Below are positions 1 through 6,070 of a DNA stretch of 6,070 nucleotides, one piece after another. The notes beneath the pieces were generated by a model. It did no database searches, was not told where the DNA came from, and saw only the letters and a list, made by a program, of their open reading frames with translations. The translations under genes and the position numbers were made by a program. Origin of the DNA: JAYGED01 sp046582565 (lineage in GTDB: Bacteria; Pseudomonadota; Alphaproteobacteria; JAAXGF01); NCBI GenBank assembly GCA_046582565.1, contig JAYGED010000064.1:1-6070 (forward strand), read 5' to 3'. Positions within the stretch are counted from its first letter, which is position 1. The number at the start of each line of letters is the position of its first letter.

Positions 1-102
1 GACGACATTCTGTGACCAGGATAGATCATGGAAATTACGGATCGATTGCCAGACTGACTCAAGCGGCTTGTTGACGACAATGGATTGATCGGTGCTCAGC
101 AT
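1..102 (-). CDS. SRPBCC/START-like family protein, N-terminal fragment (runs off left edge)
   Basis: This reading frame opens with ATG at 102-100 and stays open to base 1, giving 34 residues beginning MLSTDQSIVVNKPLESVWQS. The pattern is a beta strand (SIVVN), then a proline and a helix with V-W spaced as in 'SIxIxAPxxxVWxxIxDF', then NFHDLSW. That is the usual N-terminus of SRPBCC proteins (polyketide cyclase/START-like fold), which bind hydrophobic ligands in a deep cavity. The start is supported by AAGGA (complement of 111-115) eight bases upstream. It is divergent from acnA. GC is about 48% (49 of 102 bases), well below the neighbouring genes, though the sample is tiny. Ligand and role cannot be told. 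Family assignment is from a short fragment, so it is probable rather than certain; the reading frame itself is well supported. Confidence 0.68.
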   Translation of the reverse strand, partial: MLSTDQSIVVNKPLESVWQSIRNFHDLSWSQNVV

Positions 103-110
103 ATCCTGCT

Positions 111-115
111 TCCTT
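111..115 (-). promoter_or_regulatory. Ribosome binding site of the SRPBCC-like gene
   Basis: On the minus strand this reads AAGGA, followed by eight bases and then ATG at 102. It is a good Shine-Dalgarno match at normal spacing and is the main support for that start codon. Confidence 0.65.
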
Positions 116-167
116 AATTGATTATCCCTCCCCCCGCATGCACTCGGATGATTTTGAGTACAGGGAA

Positions 168-195
168 ACCATAACCAGATTACGGCAAATATCAA
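168..195 (-). promoter_or_regulatory. Possible sigma70-type promoter for the SRPBCC-like gene
   Basis: On the minus strand TTGATA (complement of 190-195, five of six consensus bases) is followed after 16 bases by TATGGT (complement of 168-173, four of six). Transcription would start near 161 and leave an untranslated leader of about 58 bases before the ATG at 102. Short matches of this kind arise by chance in AT-rich DNA, so this is a candidate only. Confidence 0.3.
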
Positions 196-263
196 TCGGT
201 GGCGCAATTGTCGGAAAATTTGCGGCTTTATGACTGTCGCTTCACGTCTTAATATGTCGTCAA

Positions 264-292
264 GGTTCGGCATCTTAAGATCGCGCCGAATT
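264..292 (+). promoter_or_regulatory. Inverted repeat with nested palindrome upstream of acnA
   Basis: TTCGGC (266-271) pairs with GCCGAA (285-290). In RNA the stem can extend by two G-U pairs to GGUUCGGC/GCCGAAUU. The 13-base loop contains the perfect 10-base palindrome ATCTTAAGAT (272-281). It ends 37 bases before the acnA start, so it lies in the promoter or the leader. It could be a protein operator or an RNA hairpin; it matches no regulator site that I recognise. There is no U-run after it, so it is not an intrinsic terminator. Confidence 0.35.
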
Positions 293-315
293 ACAGTACA
301 AACCGCAACCGGATC

Positions 316-320
316 GGGAG
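316..320 (+). promoter_or_regulatory. Ribosome binding site of acnA
   Basis: GGGAG lies nine bases before the GTG codon at 330. It decides the start, because the initiator is a non-ATG codon and no in-frame ATG is nearby. Confidence 0.65.
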
Positions 321-329
321 AGTGGCTCC

Positions 330-3014
330 GTGTCTTCTGGCATCGATACCCTTAACAGCCGCCGCAGCCTAGAGGCGGGTGGCAAGTCATACGATTATTA
401 CAGTCTCGCCGCGGCCGCCGAGAGTCTCGGCGATATTTCCCGCCTGCCTTATTCGCTTAAGGTCTTATTGGAAAACCTGCTGCGCTTCGAGGACGGGAAA
501 AGCGTCACTGTCGACGATCTGCGCGCCCTCGCCGCCTGGCTGAAAGACGGCAGTTCGGACCGCGAGATCGCCTATCGCCCGGCGCGGGTGCTGATGCAGG
601 ATTTCACCGGCGTGCCGGCGGTGGTCGACCTCGCCGCCATGCGCGACGCCATGGCCAGGCTCGGCGGCGAGCCGTCGCGCATCAACCCCATATCGGCGGC
701 GGATCTGGTGATTGATCATTCGGTGATGGTCGATCACTACGGCAACGCCGGCGCTTTTGCGGCGAATGTGGAGAAGGAAATGGCACGCAACGGCGAGCGC
801 TACGCCTTCCTGCGCTGGGGGCAGGGCGCGTTCGACGGCTTCCGTGTGGTGCCGCCGGGCACCGGCATCTGCCATCAGGTCAATCTCGAATATCTCTCCC
901 GTGTGGTGTGGAGCGCTGAGGAAGGGGGCGTCACCCTGGCTTACCCCGACACTCTGGTCGGCACCGACAGCCACACCACCATGGTCAACGGCCTGGCGGT
1001 TCTCGGCTGGGGCGTCGGCGGTATCGAGGCGGAGGCCGCCATGCTTGGCCAGCCGGTCTCCATGCTGATCCCCGATGTGGTCGGCTTCAGGCTCTCGGGC
1101 AAGCTCCGTGAAGGCGCCACGGCGACTGACTTGGTGCTTACCGTGGTGCAGCGGTTGCGCGAAAAGGGCGTGGTCGGCAAGTTCGTCGAATTCTACGGCC
1201 CCGGCATCGAAAACCTGGCTCTCGCCGACCGCGCGACCATTGCCAACATGGCGCCGGAATACGGCGCGACCTGCGGCTTCTTCCCCATCGACGCCGAGAC
1301 CATCGCCTATCTTGTGGCGTCGGCGCGGCCCCCCGAGACCGTCGCCCTGGTCGAAGCCTATGCCAAGGCGCAAGGCATGTGGCGTGACGACGACAGCCCC
1401 GATCCGGTGTTCAGCGATACGCTTGAACTCGACATCGCCACGGTGGAGCCCTGCATATCGGGACCGAAACGGCCCCAGGATCGAATCCTTCTGTCCCAGG
1501 CGGCCGCCGCCTTCGATACGGGCCTGGCCGGCAACTTCGGCCGTGATGCCGGCGCCGCCCGCCACGGTGCCGCCATCGAAGGGCGGGACTACAGCATCGA
1601 CGACGGCGACGTGGTGATCGCCGCCATCACCAGCTGCACCAACACCTCGAACCCCAGCGTAATGATTGCCGCCGGGCTGGTCGCGCGCAACGCCCGGGCC
1701 CGGGGGCTTGCGGTCAAGCCCTGGGTCAAGACGTCTCTCGCGCCGGGCTCCCAGGTGGTGACCGATTATCTCAACAAGATCGACCTGCAGGACGATCTCG
1801 ACGCGCTCGGGTTCAATCTGGTCGGCTACGGCTGCACCACCTGTATCGGCAATTCCGGTCCGATCGACCCGATGTTGTCCGAGGCCATTGCCGAACATGA
1901 TGTGGTGGCCTGCTCGGTGCTCTCGGGAAATCGCAATTTCGAGGGCCGTATCAGCTCCGACGTGCGCGCCAATTATCTCGCCTCGCCGCCCCTGGTGGTG
2001 GCCTATGCCATTGCGGGCAGCATGAATGTCGATCTGGCAACCGACCCCCTGGGCGAGGACGGCGACGGCCAGCCGGTCTATTTACGCGATATCTGGCCGT
2101 CGAACGCCGAAATCAGCGACGCCCTGGGCCGGGCGGTGACCCCCGATATGTTCGAGAAGCGCTACGGCGATGTCTTCACCGGCGATGCCGCCTGGCAGGC
2201 GATCGACAGCGGCGGCGGCCTGACTTTCCAGTGGGACGAGCAATCGACCTATATCCAGCACCCGCCCTATTTCGACGGCATGACCACAGCGCCGCCGGGG
2301 GCCGCCGATATTACCGGGGCGCGCCTGCTCGTCCTGCTCGGCGACAGCATCACCACCGATCATATCTCGCCGGCAGGCGCCATTGCACCCGACAGCCCGG
2401 CGGGCGCGTATCTCATGGAGCACGGCGTCGAGCGCGCCGATTTCAATTCCTACGGCTCGCGGCGCGGCAATCATCAGGTGATGATGCGCGGCACCTTCGG
2501 CAACATCCGCCTGCGCAATGAAATGGTGCCCGACACCACCGGCGGCTGGACGAAGTTCATGCCCACCGGCGAGCCGATGTCCATCTATGACGCGGCCATG
2601 GCCTACCAGGCCGCCCAGGTGCCGCTGATTGTGGTCGGCGGCAAGCTCTACGGCACAGGCTCGTCGCGGGACTGGGCCGCCAAGGGCTCCATCCTGCTCG
2701 GCGTGAAGGCGGTGATTACCGAGAGCATAGAGCGCATCCACCGCTCGAACCTGATCGGCATGGGGGTGCTGCCGCTGATCTTCAAGGATGGCGAGACCCG
2801 CAAGACCCTCGGCCTCGACGGCAGCGAAACTTTCGATCTGACCGGCCTGTCGGGCGGCATCACGCCGGGCATGGACGTCGCCTGCGCCATTACCCGCGCC
2901 GATGGCGAGCGTATCGAGACAACCCTCAAATGCCGCATCGATACCGCTGACGAAGTCGCCTATTACGAAAACGGCGGCATCCTGCACTATGTGCTGCGTA
3001 ATATGGCGGGCTAG
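330..3014 (+). CDS. acnA: Aconitate hydratase, AcnA type
   Basis: This enzyme isomerises citrate to isocitrate through cis-aconitate in the cytoplasmic TCA cycle, using a [4Fe-4S] cluster. At 894 residues it has the usual length of the monomeric AcnA/IRP1 family. Visible signatures are QDFTGVPAVVDLAAMR (90-105), DHS (129-131), GTDSHTT (211-217), the first cluster cysteine in TSCTNTSNP (Cys436), the other two in GYGCTTCIGNSGP (Cys502, Cys505), and the C-terminal swivel-domain motif SSRDWAAKG (778-786), a substrate-binding and catalytic segment. The three cysteines sit one residue beyond those of E. coli AcnA as I recall them. Start is GTG with GGGAG nine bases upstream. The gene is complete, ends in TAG and shows no frameshift or missing key residue. 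It is monocistronic in this window, divergent from the SRPBCC-like gene and convergent with the DUF2207 gene. 2-methylcitrate dehydratase AcnD is a related alternative, but the overall sequence reads as AcnA. Confidence 0.97.
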   Translation: MSSGIDTLNSRRSLEAGGKSYDYYSLAAAAESLGDISRLPYSLKVLLENLLRFEDGKSVTVDDLRALAAWLKDGSSDREIAYRPARVLMQDFTGVPAVVDLAAMRDAMARLGGEPSRINPISAADLVIDHSVMVDHYGNAGAFAANVEKEMARNGERYAFLRWGQGAFDGFRVVPPGTGICHQVNLEYLSRVVWSAEEGGVTLAYPDTLVGTDSHTTMVNGLAVLGWGVGGIEAEAAMLGQPVSMLIPDVVGFRLSGKLREGATATDLVLTVVQRLREKGVVGKFVEFYGPGIENLALADRATIANMAPEYGATCGFFPIDAETIAYLVASARPPETVALVEAYAKAQGMWRDDDSPDPVFSDTLELDIATVEPCISGPKRPQDRILLSQAAAAFDTGLAGNFGRDAGAARHGAAIEGRDYSIDDGDVVIAAITSCTNTSNPSVMIAAGLVARNARARGLAVKPWVKTSLAPGSQVVTDYLNKIDLQDDLDALGFNLVGYGCTTCIGNSGPIDPMLSEAIAEHDVVACSVLSGNRNFEGRISSDVRANYLASPPLVVAYAIAGSMNVDLATDPLGEDGDGQPVYLRDIWPSNAEISDALGRAVTPDMFEKRYGDVFTGDAAWQAIDSGGGLTFQWDEQSTYIQHPPYFDGMTTAPPGAADITGARLLVLLGDSITTDHISPAGAIAPDSPAGAYLMEHGVERADFNSYGSRRGNHQVMMRGTFGNIRLRNEMVPDTTGGWTKFMPTGEPMSIYDAAMAYQAAQVPLIVVGGKLYGTGSSRDWAAKGSILLGVKAVITESIERIHRSNLIGMGVLPLIFKDGETRKTLGLDGSETFDLTGLSGGITPGMDVACAITRADGERIETTLKCRIDTADEVAYYENGGILHYVLRNMAG

Positions 3015-3024
3015 AGACTAGAGG

Positions 3025-4746
3025 TTACCAGCCACCGCCGCCCCCCCCGCCGCCCCCGCCGCCAGAAAAACCGCCGCCGCCGCCGCCCGAAGACGATCCC
3101 GGCGGTGTCGCTGCCGATGAGATAGCGCTGGCGAACGCCCCACCCAGGGTTGAGCCGAGAGTGCCGATATTGCGGTGGTGCCAGTTGCGGCCCCTATACC
3201 ATCTCGGCCTGTACTGCTGCTCGGCGCCAGTCGCGGCCATGGCCGTGGCAAAATTTTCGCTCCATTCATTCTCCACATTGAGGGCGAGGGCATAGGGGAG
3301 AAATTTTTCGAATACCTCGGGCGTCGTATCGGGCGGATGGAAGGTCTCGAGACGGTCCTTCTCGGCAACGCTCAGATACAGTTTGAATCCCTCGATCTGG
3401 TCCATGATAGCCCGCCCTTGAAGGGTCGGCGCCTTGAGCAGGTAGTAAAACAGAAAATTAGCTCCGAGCAGGGCGACCAGTACGAAACCGTTGCTCCACA
3501 CCGTAATCTGGCCGAGAGCCCCCGTCGTGATCTCGGCGCCGATAAACATGGCGATCACGGTCACTATCGAAAGGATGAAGCCCAGGATGAAATAACCCTG
3601 GTTGCGCACGAAGTGGAGCTTGCCGAATTCGGCACGAAGGGATGTCCTCAGACCTTCGATCGCCTCTTTGATGCGCACATTGTTGGCATTGTCGAGTTCG
3701 AGCTCGCTCATTGACCCGAACAATGTATTCGCCAGCACGTTCTCGCCTGGCGATAACGCCGAGCGGTCGCGTTGTTGACGCTTGAGGACATAGTCGCCGT
3801 TGTGATCTTCGATGGTGAGATAGCCTTTCACCGCCATGTTCACGATCGCCGCCGTGAACACCTTCTTATCAAAACCCATGCCCATGACGAAACGGGCGGC
3901 TACCGGCGTGAACCCATCGGGTGCTTCGAACAACGGTACAATGGTGCCGGTCTCGGGATCGCGGCCGACTTTGTTCCAGACATACAGGTAGTAGGCGCAG
4001 ACCATCAGCAGGCCGATCAGCCCGGCAAGGATGCTGGCATTGTCGCGCAACAGGTAGCCGAAAGCCTCGGTGGCGGTGGGTTCGGCGACGAAGCCCTTGG
4101 GCCAGGAGACGACAATGGTCAGCCCTTCGCGCGGTTTGAGCGGCCGCGTCGTCTCGAAGACCACCGCGCCGCCGGGGCCGACCCCGGTGCTGTAATCCCG
4201 GCCCGATTCACCCTGCCGCCCGGTATAGGCCGTGCTGTCCAGGACTTCGGCGCCCGGTGGCAGATGCACGATGGCTCTGGCGCGCTCGATGGGGAAGACC
4301 CAACCGGTGCCGATGGCGTTGAAATAGAGTTCGTCGAATTCGTCGAAGAAGCCGAGCTGCCGGTCGGTGCGGTAGGTCAGGCTGTAGCTGTAGTTATCGG
4401 GCGGCAGAGTGACATCCTTTCGGCCGATGTAGACCCGTATGCCGTTGCCCCGGCGCTCGGTGAAATAGGGTTCCGGCTCGCCGTCACGCAATACTTCGAC
4501 CACGGTGAAACCGACCCGCACCCGGTTGCCGCGGCTGTCGGTGTAGTCGGTCGGGAAGTCGCGGTAGATGCCGCGCTTAATCTTGTTGCCCGAGGCCACC
4601 ACTTTGATGGTCTCGACGATGATCAGATCGCCGTCGGCCTGCACCGTGATTTCGCTGGTGTAGTCGAGGATGCGTTCTTTCTCGGCGCTGGCCGGGCCTG
4701 CGATGAAACAGAGCGCCAGGACCAGGGCCGCGAGGCGGCCGATCAT
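3025..4746 (-). CDS. DUF2207 family membrane protein with glycine-rich C-terminus
   Basis: This 573-residue protein (E. coli YciQ belongs to the same family) has no established biochemical function. It begins with a signal peptide with likely cleavage after ASA (residues 19-21), then an extracytoplasmic beta-rich DUF2207 domain to about 220 (it includes KRGIYRDFPTDY at 57-68). TM1 is at about 236-257, followed by the family hallmark VGRDPETGTIVPLFEAPDGFTP (260-281, shown in part: GRDP at 261-264). A cytoplasmic winged-helix-like stretch follows (about 275-325, KGYLTIED). TM2 and TM3 are at about 384-403 and 418-438. Next is EGFKLYLSVAEKDRLE (452-467). The tail from 551 is almost all Ser, Gly and Phe, ending in eleven Gly and a Trp. 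The start ATG overlaps the lemA stop (ATGA), implying translational coupling; only a weak G-rich Shine-Dalgarno precedes it. Its stop lies 10 bases from the acnA stop. Domain edges are estimates by eye. Confidence 0.9.
   Translation of the reverse strand: MIGRLAALVLALCFIAGPASAEKERILDYTSEITVQADGDLIIVETIKVVASGNKIKRGIYRDFPTDYTDSRGNRVRVGFTVVEVLRDGEPEPYFTERRGNGIRVYIGRKDVTLPPDNYSYSLTYRTDRQLGFFDEFDELYFNAIGTGWVFPIERARAIVHLPPGAEVLDSTAYTGRQGESGRDYSTGVGPGGAVVFETTRPLKPREGLTIVVSWPKGFVAEPTATEAFGYLLRDNASILAGLIGLLMVCAYYLYVWNKVGRDPETGTIVPLFEAPDGFTPVAARFVMGMGFDKKVFTAAIVNMAVKGYLTIEDHNGDYVLKRQQRDRSALSPGENVLANTLFGSMSELELDNANNVRIKEAIEGLRTSLRAEFGKLHFVRNQGYFILGFILSIVTVIAMFIGAEITTGALGQITVWSNGFVLVALLGANFLFYYLLKAPTLQGRAIMDQIEGFKLYLSVAEKDRLETFHPPDTTPEVFEKFLPYALALNVENEWSENFATAMAATGAEQQYRPRWYRGRNWHHRNIGTLGSTLGGAFASAISSAATPPGSSSGGGGGGFSGGGGGGGGGGGW
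3041..3048 (-). repeat. Homopolymer run of eight C (G8 on the coding strand)
   Basis: Eight consecutive C bases fall inside the glycine codons of the DUF2207 tail, within a longer tract at 3031-3095 made almost wholly of C and G. Runs of this length are prone to replication slippage and sequencing error. A one-base slip would replace the last few residues, including the terminal Trp, and move the stop to one a few codons downstream in the spacer or the end of acnA. Confidence 0.85.
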
Positions 4747-5324
4747 TCGCCGCCGCCCGCCGCCGCCTCGAAGCTCACCTTGGGCACGGCGCGATCCTCG
4801 GCCTCTTCGATCTCGAAGAATTCCGCCGGCTGGAAGGCAAACATTCGGGCGATGATGACGCTGGGGAAGGATTCGCAGGCGATGTTGTTATTGCGCGCCG
4901 CCCCGTTGTAGTAGCGCCGGGAAAGCTGAATCTGCTCCTCGATGTCGGCGAGCTGGTCCTGCAGATCCATGAAATTCTGGTTGGCCTTGAGGTCGGGGTA
5001 GTTCTCGGCCACGGCAAACAGGCCGGTGAGCGAGCGCCCCAGGGCGCCGGCGATGCGTCCCTGTTCGCCCGGCGCGCCGCCGCCCAGGCTTTGGGCGCGC
5101 AGCTCGGTGACCATCTCGAGCACCCCGCTCTCGTGGCTCATGTAGCCCTTGACCGTCTCGATCAGATTGGGGATCAGGTTGGCGCGGCGCTTGAGCTGAA
5201 CGTCGATGCCGCTCCACCCCTCCATCACCATCTGCTTGAGGCGCACCAAGCGGTTGTAGAGGATGATGGCCCAGAGCAGCGGCAGTCCGACCACCACACC
5301 GAGCCCGATCAATACTTCGATCAT
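4743..5324 (-). CDS. LemA family protein
   Basis: This 193-residue protein has one N-terminal membrane segment (about 3-22), then YNRLV (23-27) and a long helical, coiled-coil-like body. Family motifs are DVQLKRRANLIPNLIETVKG (41-60), ENYPDLKANQNFMDLQDQLA (107-126), EEQIQLSRRYYNGAARNNN (129-147), ESFPS (151-155) and FQPAEFFE (164-171). LemA proteins are inner-membrane anchored; their molecular role is unknown. Start choice: the frame stays open to a GTG at 5375, but ATG at 5324 is preferred. AAGAGG (complement of 5335-5340) lies ten bases before it, the membrane helix then starts at residue 3 as is usual, and the GTG has no ribosome binding site. The extra 17 residues would be polar and Ser/Lys/Arg-rich. 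The stop overlaps the DUF2207 start by four bases, forming a two-gene operon. The tail (AAAGGGE) is short and glycine-rich. Confidence 0.93.
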   Translation of the reverse strand: MIEVLIGLGVVVGLPLLWAIILYNRLVRLKQMVMEGWSGIDVQLKRRANLIPNLIETVKGYMSHESGVLEMVTELRAQSLGGGAPGEQGRIAGALGRSLTGLFAVAENYPDLKANQNFMDLQDQLADIEEQIQLSRRYYNGAARNNNIACESFPSVIIARMFAFQPAEFFEIEEAEDRAVPKVSFEAAAGGGE

Positions 5325-5498
5325 CTTTGAGCTGCCTCTTCGTTTGTTCCCGGGTGAGCTTTCAGTAGTATTCACAGTAGCACAGGTCAGACCGCCCCGC
5401 CGTTTCTCCCCCCGTTCTTTCTTTCCAGCCTAAAGCCCTGATAATCGTCACCGAAATGTGATTGGTGCGAGAGCGGGCGGGCAGCGTATCTTTTGCCC
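5325..5498. other. Divergent intergenic region between lemA and the DUF1223 gene
   Basis: These 174 bases separate the lemA-DUF2207 operon from the DUF1223 gene and must contain both promoters. On the plus strand GATAAT (5440-5445) is a five-of-six -10 match but lacks a good -35. TTGGTG (5462-5467) and TATCTT (5487-5492) are 19 bases apart, a weak second candidate that would start transcription almost at the ATG. On the minus strand CTGACC, the complement of 5384-5389, is -35-like but has no convincing -10. None of these is strong enough to call alone. Confidence 0.45.
5335..5340 (-). promoter_or_regulatory. Ribosome binding site supporting the lemA start at 5324
   Basis: On the minus strand this reads AAGAGG, ten bases before the ATG at 5324. 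The alternative GTG at 5375 has CTGACCTGTGCTACT directly before it, which has no Shine-Dalgarno match. This favours the 193-residue LemA over a 210-residue version. Confidence 0.55.
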
Positions 5499-6070
5499 AT
5501 GAAAGCCATATTTAAGTCATTTATTTTGGTGGCGGCGCTGTTTGCCGCGTCGACTGGTTATGCATCACCCGTGTCCCAGCCGACCCTGGTCGAGCTGTTC
5601 ACCTCGCAGGGCTGTTCGTCCTGTCCGCCGGCGGACGACTATCTCATTGAGCTCGATAAGCGCGACGATGTGATCGCCCTGTCCATGCATATCAACTATT
5701 GGGATTACATCGGCTGGAAGGACCCCTTCGCCAGCGAAGCGGTCACCGAGCGCCAGCGGGAATACGGCCGGCGCATCGGCCGCGGCCGCATCTATACCCC
5801 GGAGATTATCGTCAACGGCCTGCTCGATGCGGTGGGCTCGCGGGAAAGCGCCGTCGATCGCGTCATCGATCAGGCCCAGGCCGAGATACCCGCGGCACTC
5901 GATATCACCCTATCGATGACTGCCGACGACAGCCTGCGGGTCTCCATCCCCGGCGGCCATCTCGACGGCACGGCCACGGTGTGGCTGGCGCGCTACGACG
6001 ATGAGCATGTCACCCGTATCGAGCGCGGCGAAAACGGCGGCCGCACCCTGCGCAATATCAATGTGGTGCG
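5499..6070 (+). CDS. DUF1223 domain protein, exported thioredoxin-fold (3' end beyond window)
   Basis: The frame opens with ATG at 5499 and stays open for 190 residues to the right edge; an in-frame TAA at 5442 limits the upstream extent. The first 22 residues form a signal peptide (MKAIFK, hydrophobic core, likely cleavage after GYA), so the protein is probably periplasmic. The mature part starts with TLVELFTSQGCSSCPPADDY, where Cys39 and Cys42 form a CxxC like that of thioredoxins. HINYWDYIGWKDPF (64-77) and YTPEIIVNG (99-107, with Thr-Pro in the position of the thioredoxin cis-proline loop) follow; all are DUF1223 hallmarks. The family has no settled function; redox activity is an inference from fold and motif. 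No Shine-Dalgarno lies in front of the ATG. It is divergent from lemA. From memory, DUF1223 genes often sit next to acnA in Alphaproteobacteria. The last family residues lie outside the window. Confidence 0.9.
   Translation, partial: MKAIFKSFILVAALFAASTGYASPVSQPTLVELFTSQGCSSCPPADDYLIELDKRDDVIALSMHINYWDYIGWKDPFASEAVTERQREYGRRIGRGRIYTPEIIVNGLLDAVGSRESAVDRVIDQAQAEIPAALDITLSMTADDSLRVSIPGGHLDGTATVWLARYDDEHVTRIERGENGGRTLRNINVV

Larger units (their letters stand above)
103..329. other. Divergent intergenic region between the SRPBCC-like gene and acnA
   Basis: This 227-base stretch is visibly more AT-rich than the genes and has no credible reading frame on either strand. It must carry the start signals for both divergent genes. 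It contains the two ribosome binding sites, a plausible minus-strand promoter (168-195), a loose inverted repeat CGCAA/TTGCG (203-207 and 220-224) and a stronger inverted repeat (264-292). I could not find a convincing sigma70 -35/-10 pair for acnA; weak -10-like words exist near 248-255 (CTTAAT, TAATAT) without a good -35 at the right distance. Confidence 0.7.

Noticed and set aside
231..244. TGA-N8-TCA sequence upstream of acnA, resembling an iron-responsive RirA box
   Set aside because: The known box is TGA-N9-TCA; here the spacing is one base short and the flanks do not match, so it is most likely chance.
465..1898. Long minus-strand open frame (477 codons) opposite acnA
   Set aside because: It is antisense to a certain gene in GC-rich DNA, where the complementary frame rarely meets stop codons. 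The translation is rich in Gly, His, Arg and Val with no recognisable domain and no ribosome binding site was evident.
2082..2987. Minus-strand open frame (301 codons) opposite the acnA 3' half
   Set aside because: It is a codon-bias shadow of acnA; the composition is low in normal protein features and no family is recognisable.
3011..3023. Tandem CTAGAG repeat at the acnA stop, considered as an insertion footprint
   Set aside because: It is only six bases repeated twice, with no matching copy at the other end of the LemA-DUF2207 block, so it does not support a mobile-element target duplication.
3772..4911. Plus-strand open frame (379 codons) opposite the DUF2207 and lemA genes
   Set aside because: It is antisense to two well-supported genes, crosses their junction, and reads as a Gly/Asp/Val-rich shadow without a domain.
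5325..5375. N-terminal extension of LemA starting at GTG 5375
   Set aside because: No ribosome binding site precedes the GTG, while the ATG at 5324 has AAGAGG upstream and gives the usual LemA N-terminus with an immediate membrane helix.
5699..6004. Plus-strand 101-codon open frame inside the DUF1223 gene
   Set aside because: It is a shifted frame of the DUF1223 coding sequence, rich in Arg, Pro and Gly; the correct frame has signal peptide, CxxC and family motifs.

Overview
The window looks like chromosomal DNA from a GC-rich alphaproteobacterium. The coding regions use GC-rich codons, and a monomeric AcnA-type aconitase lies close to a DUF1223 thioredoxin-like gene. From memory, those two genes are often neighbours in Alphaproteobacteria. 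The lineage is an inference; there is no rRNA or other marker to settle it.

Layout from left to right. Positions 1-102 (minus strand) hold the first 34 codons of a SRPBCC/START-like protein that runs off the left edge. Positions 103-329 are a divergent intergenic region with ribosome binding sites for both flanking genes, a plausible minus-strand promoter and an inverted repeat about 40 bases before the aconitase. Positions 330-3014 (plus) are a complete acnA, with all three Fe-S cysteines present. Only 10 bases later, and convergent with it, ends a DUF2207 membrane protein (3025-4746, minus) whose C-terminus is a nearly pure glycine tail. Its start overlaps by 4 bases the stop of a LemA-family gene (4743-5324, minus), so the two form a LemA-DUF2207 operon. 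Positions 5325-5498 are a second divergent intergenic region. From 5499 (plus) a signal-peptide-bearing DUF1223 protein with a CxxC motif runs off the right edge.

Functionally, acnA is central metabolism (TCA cycle, citrate to isocitrate). The LemA-DUF2207 pair is an envelope module of unknown biochemical role. The DUF1223 protein is a probable exported thioredoxin-fold protein, also of unknown role. No tRNA, rRNA, CRISPR array, insertion sequence or phage gene is visible. The nearest thing to an undescribed system is the LemA-DUF2207 operon, which sits between acnA and the DUF1223 gene. Both families are already known, and what is unresolved is their function.
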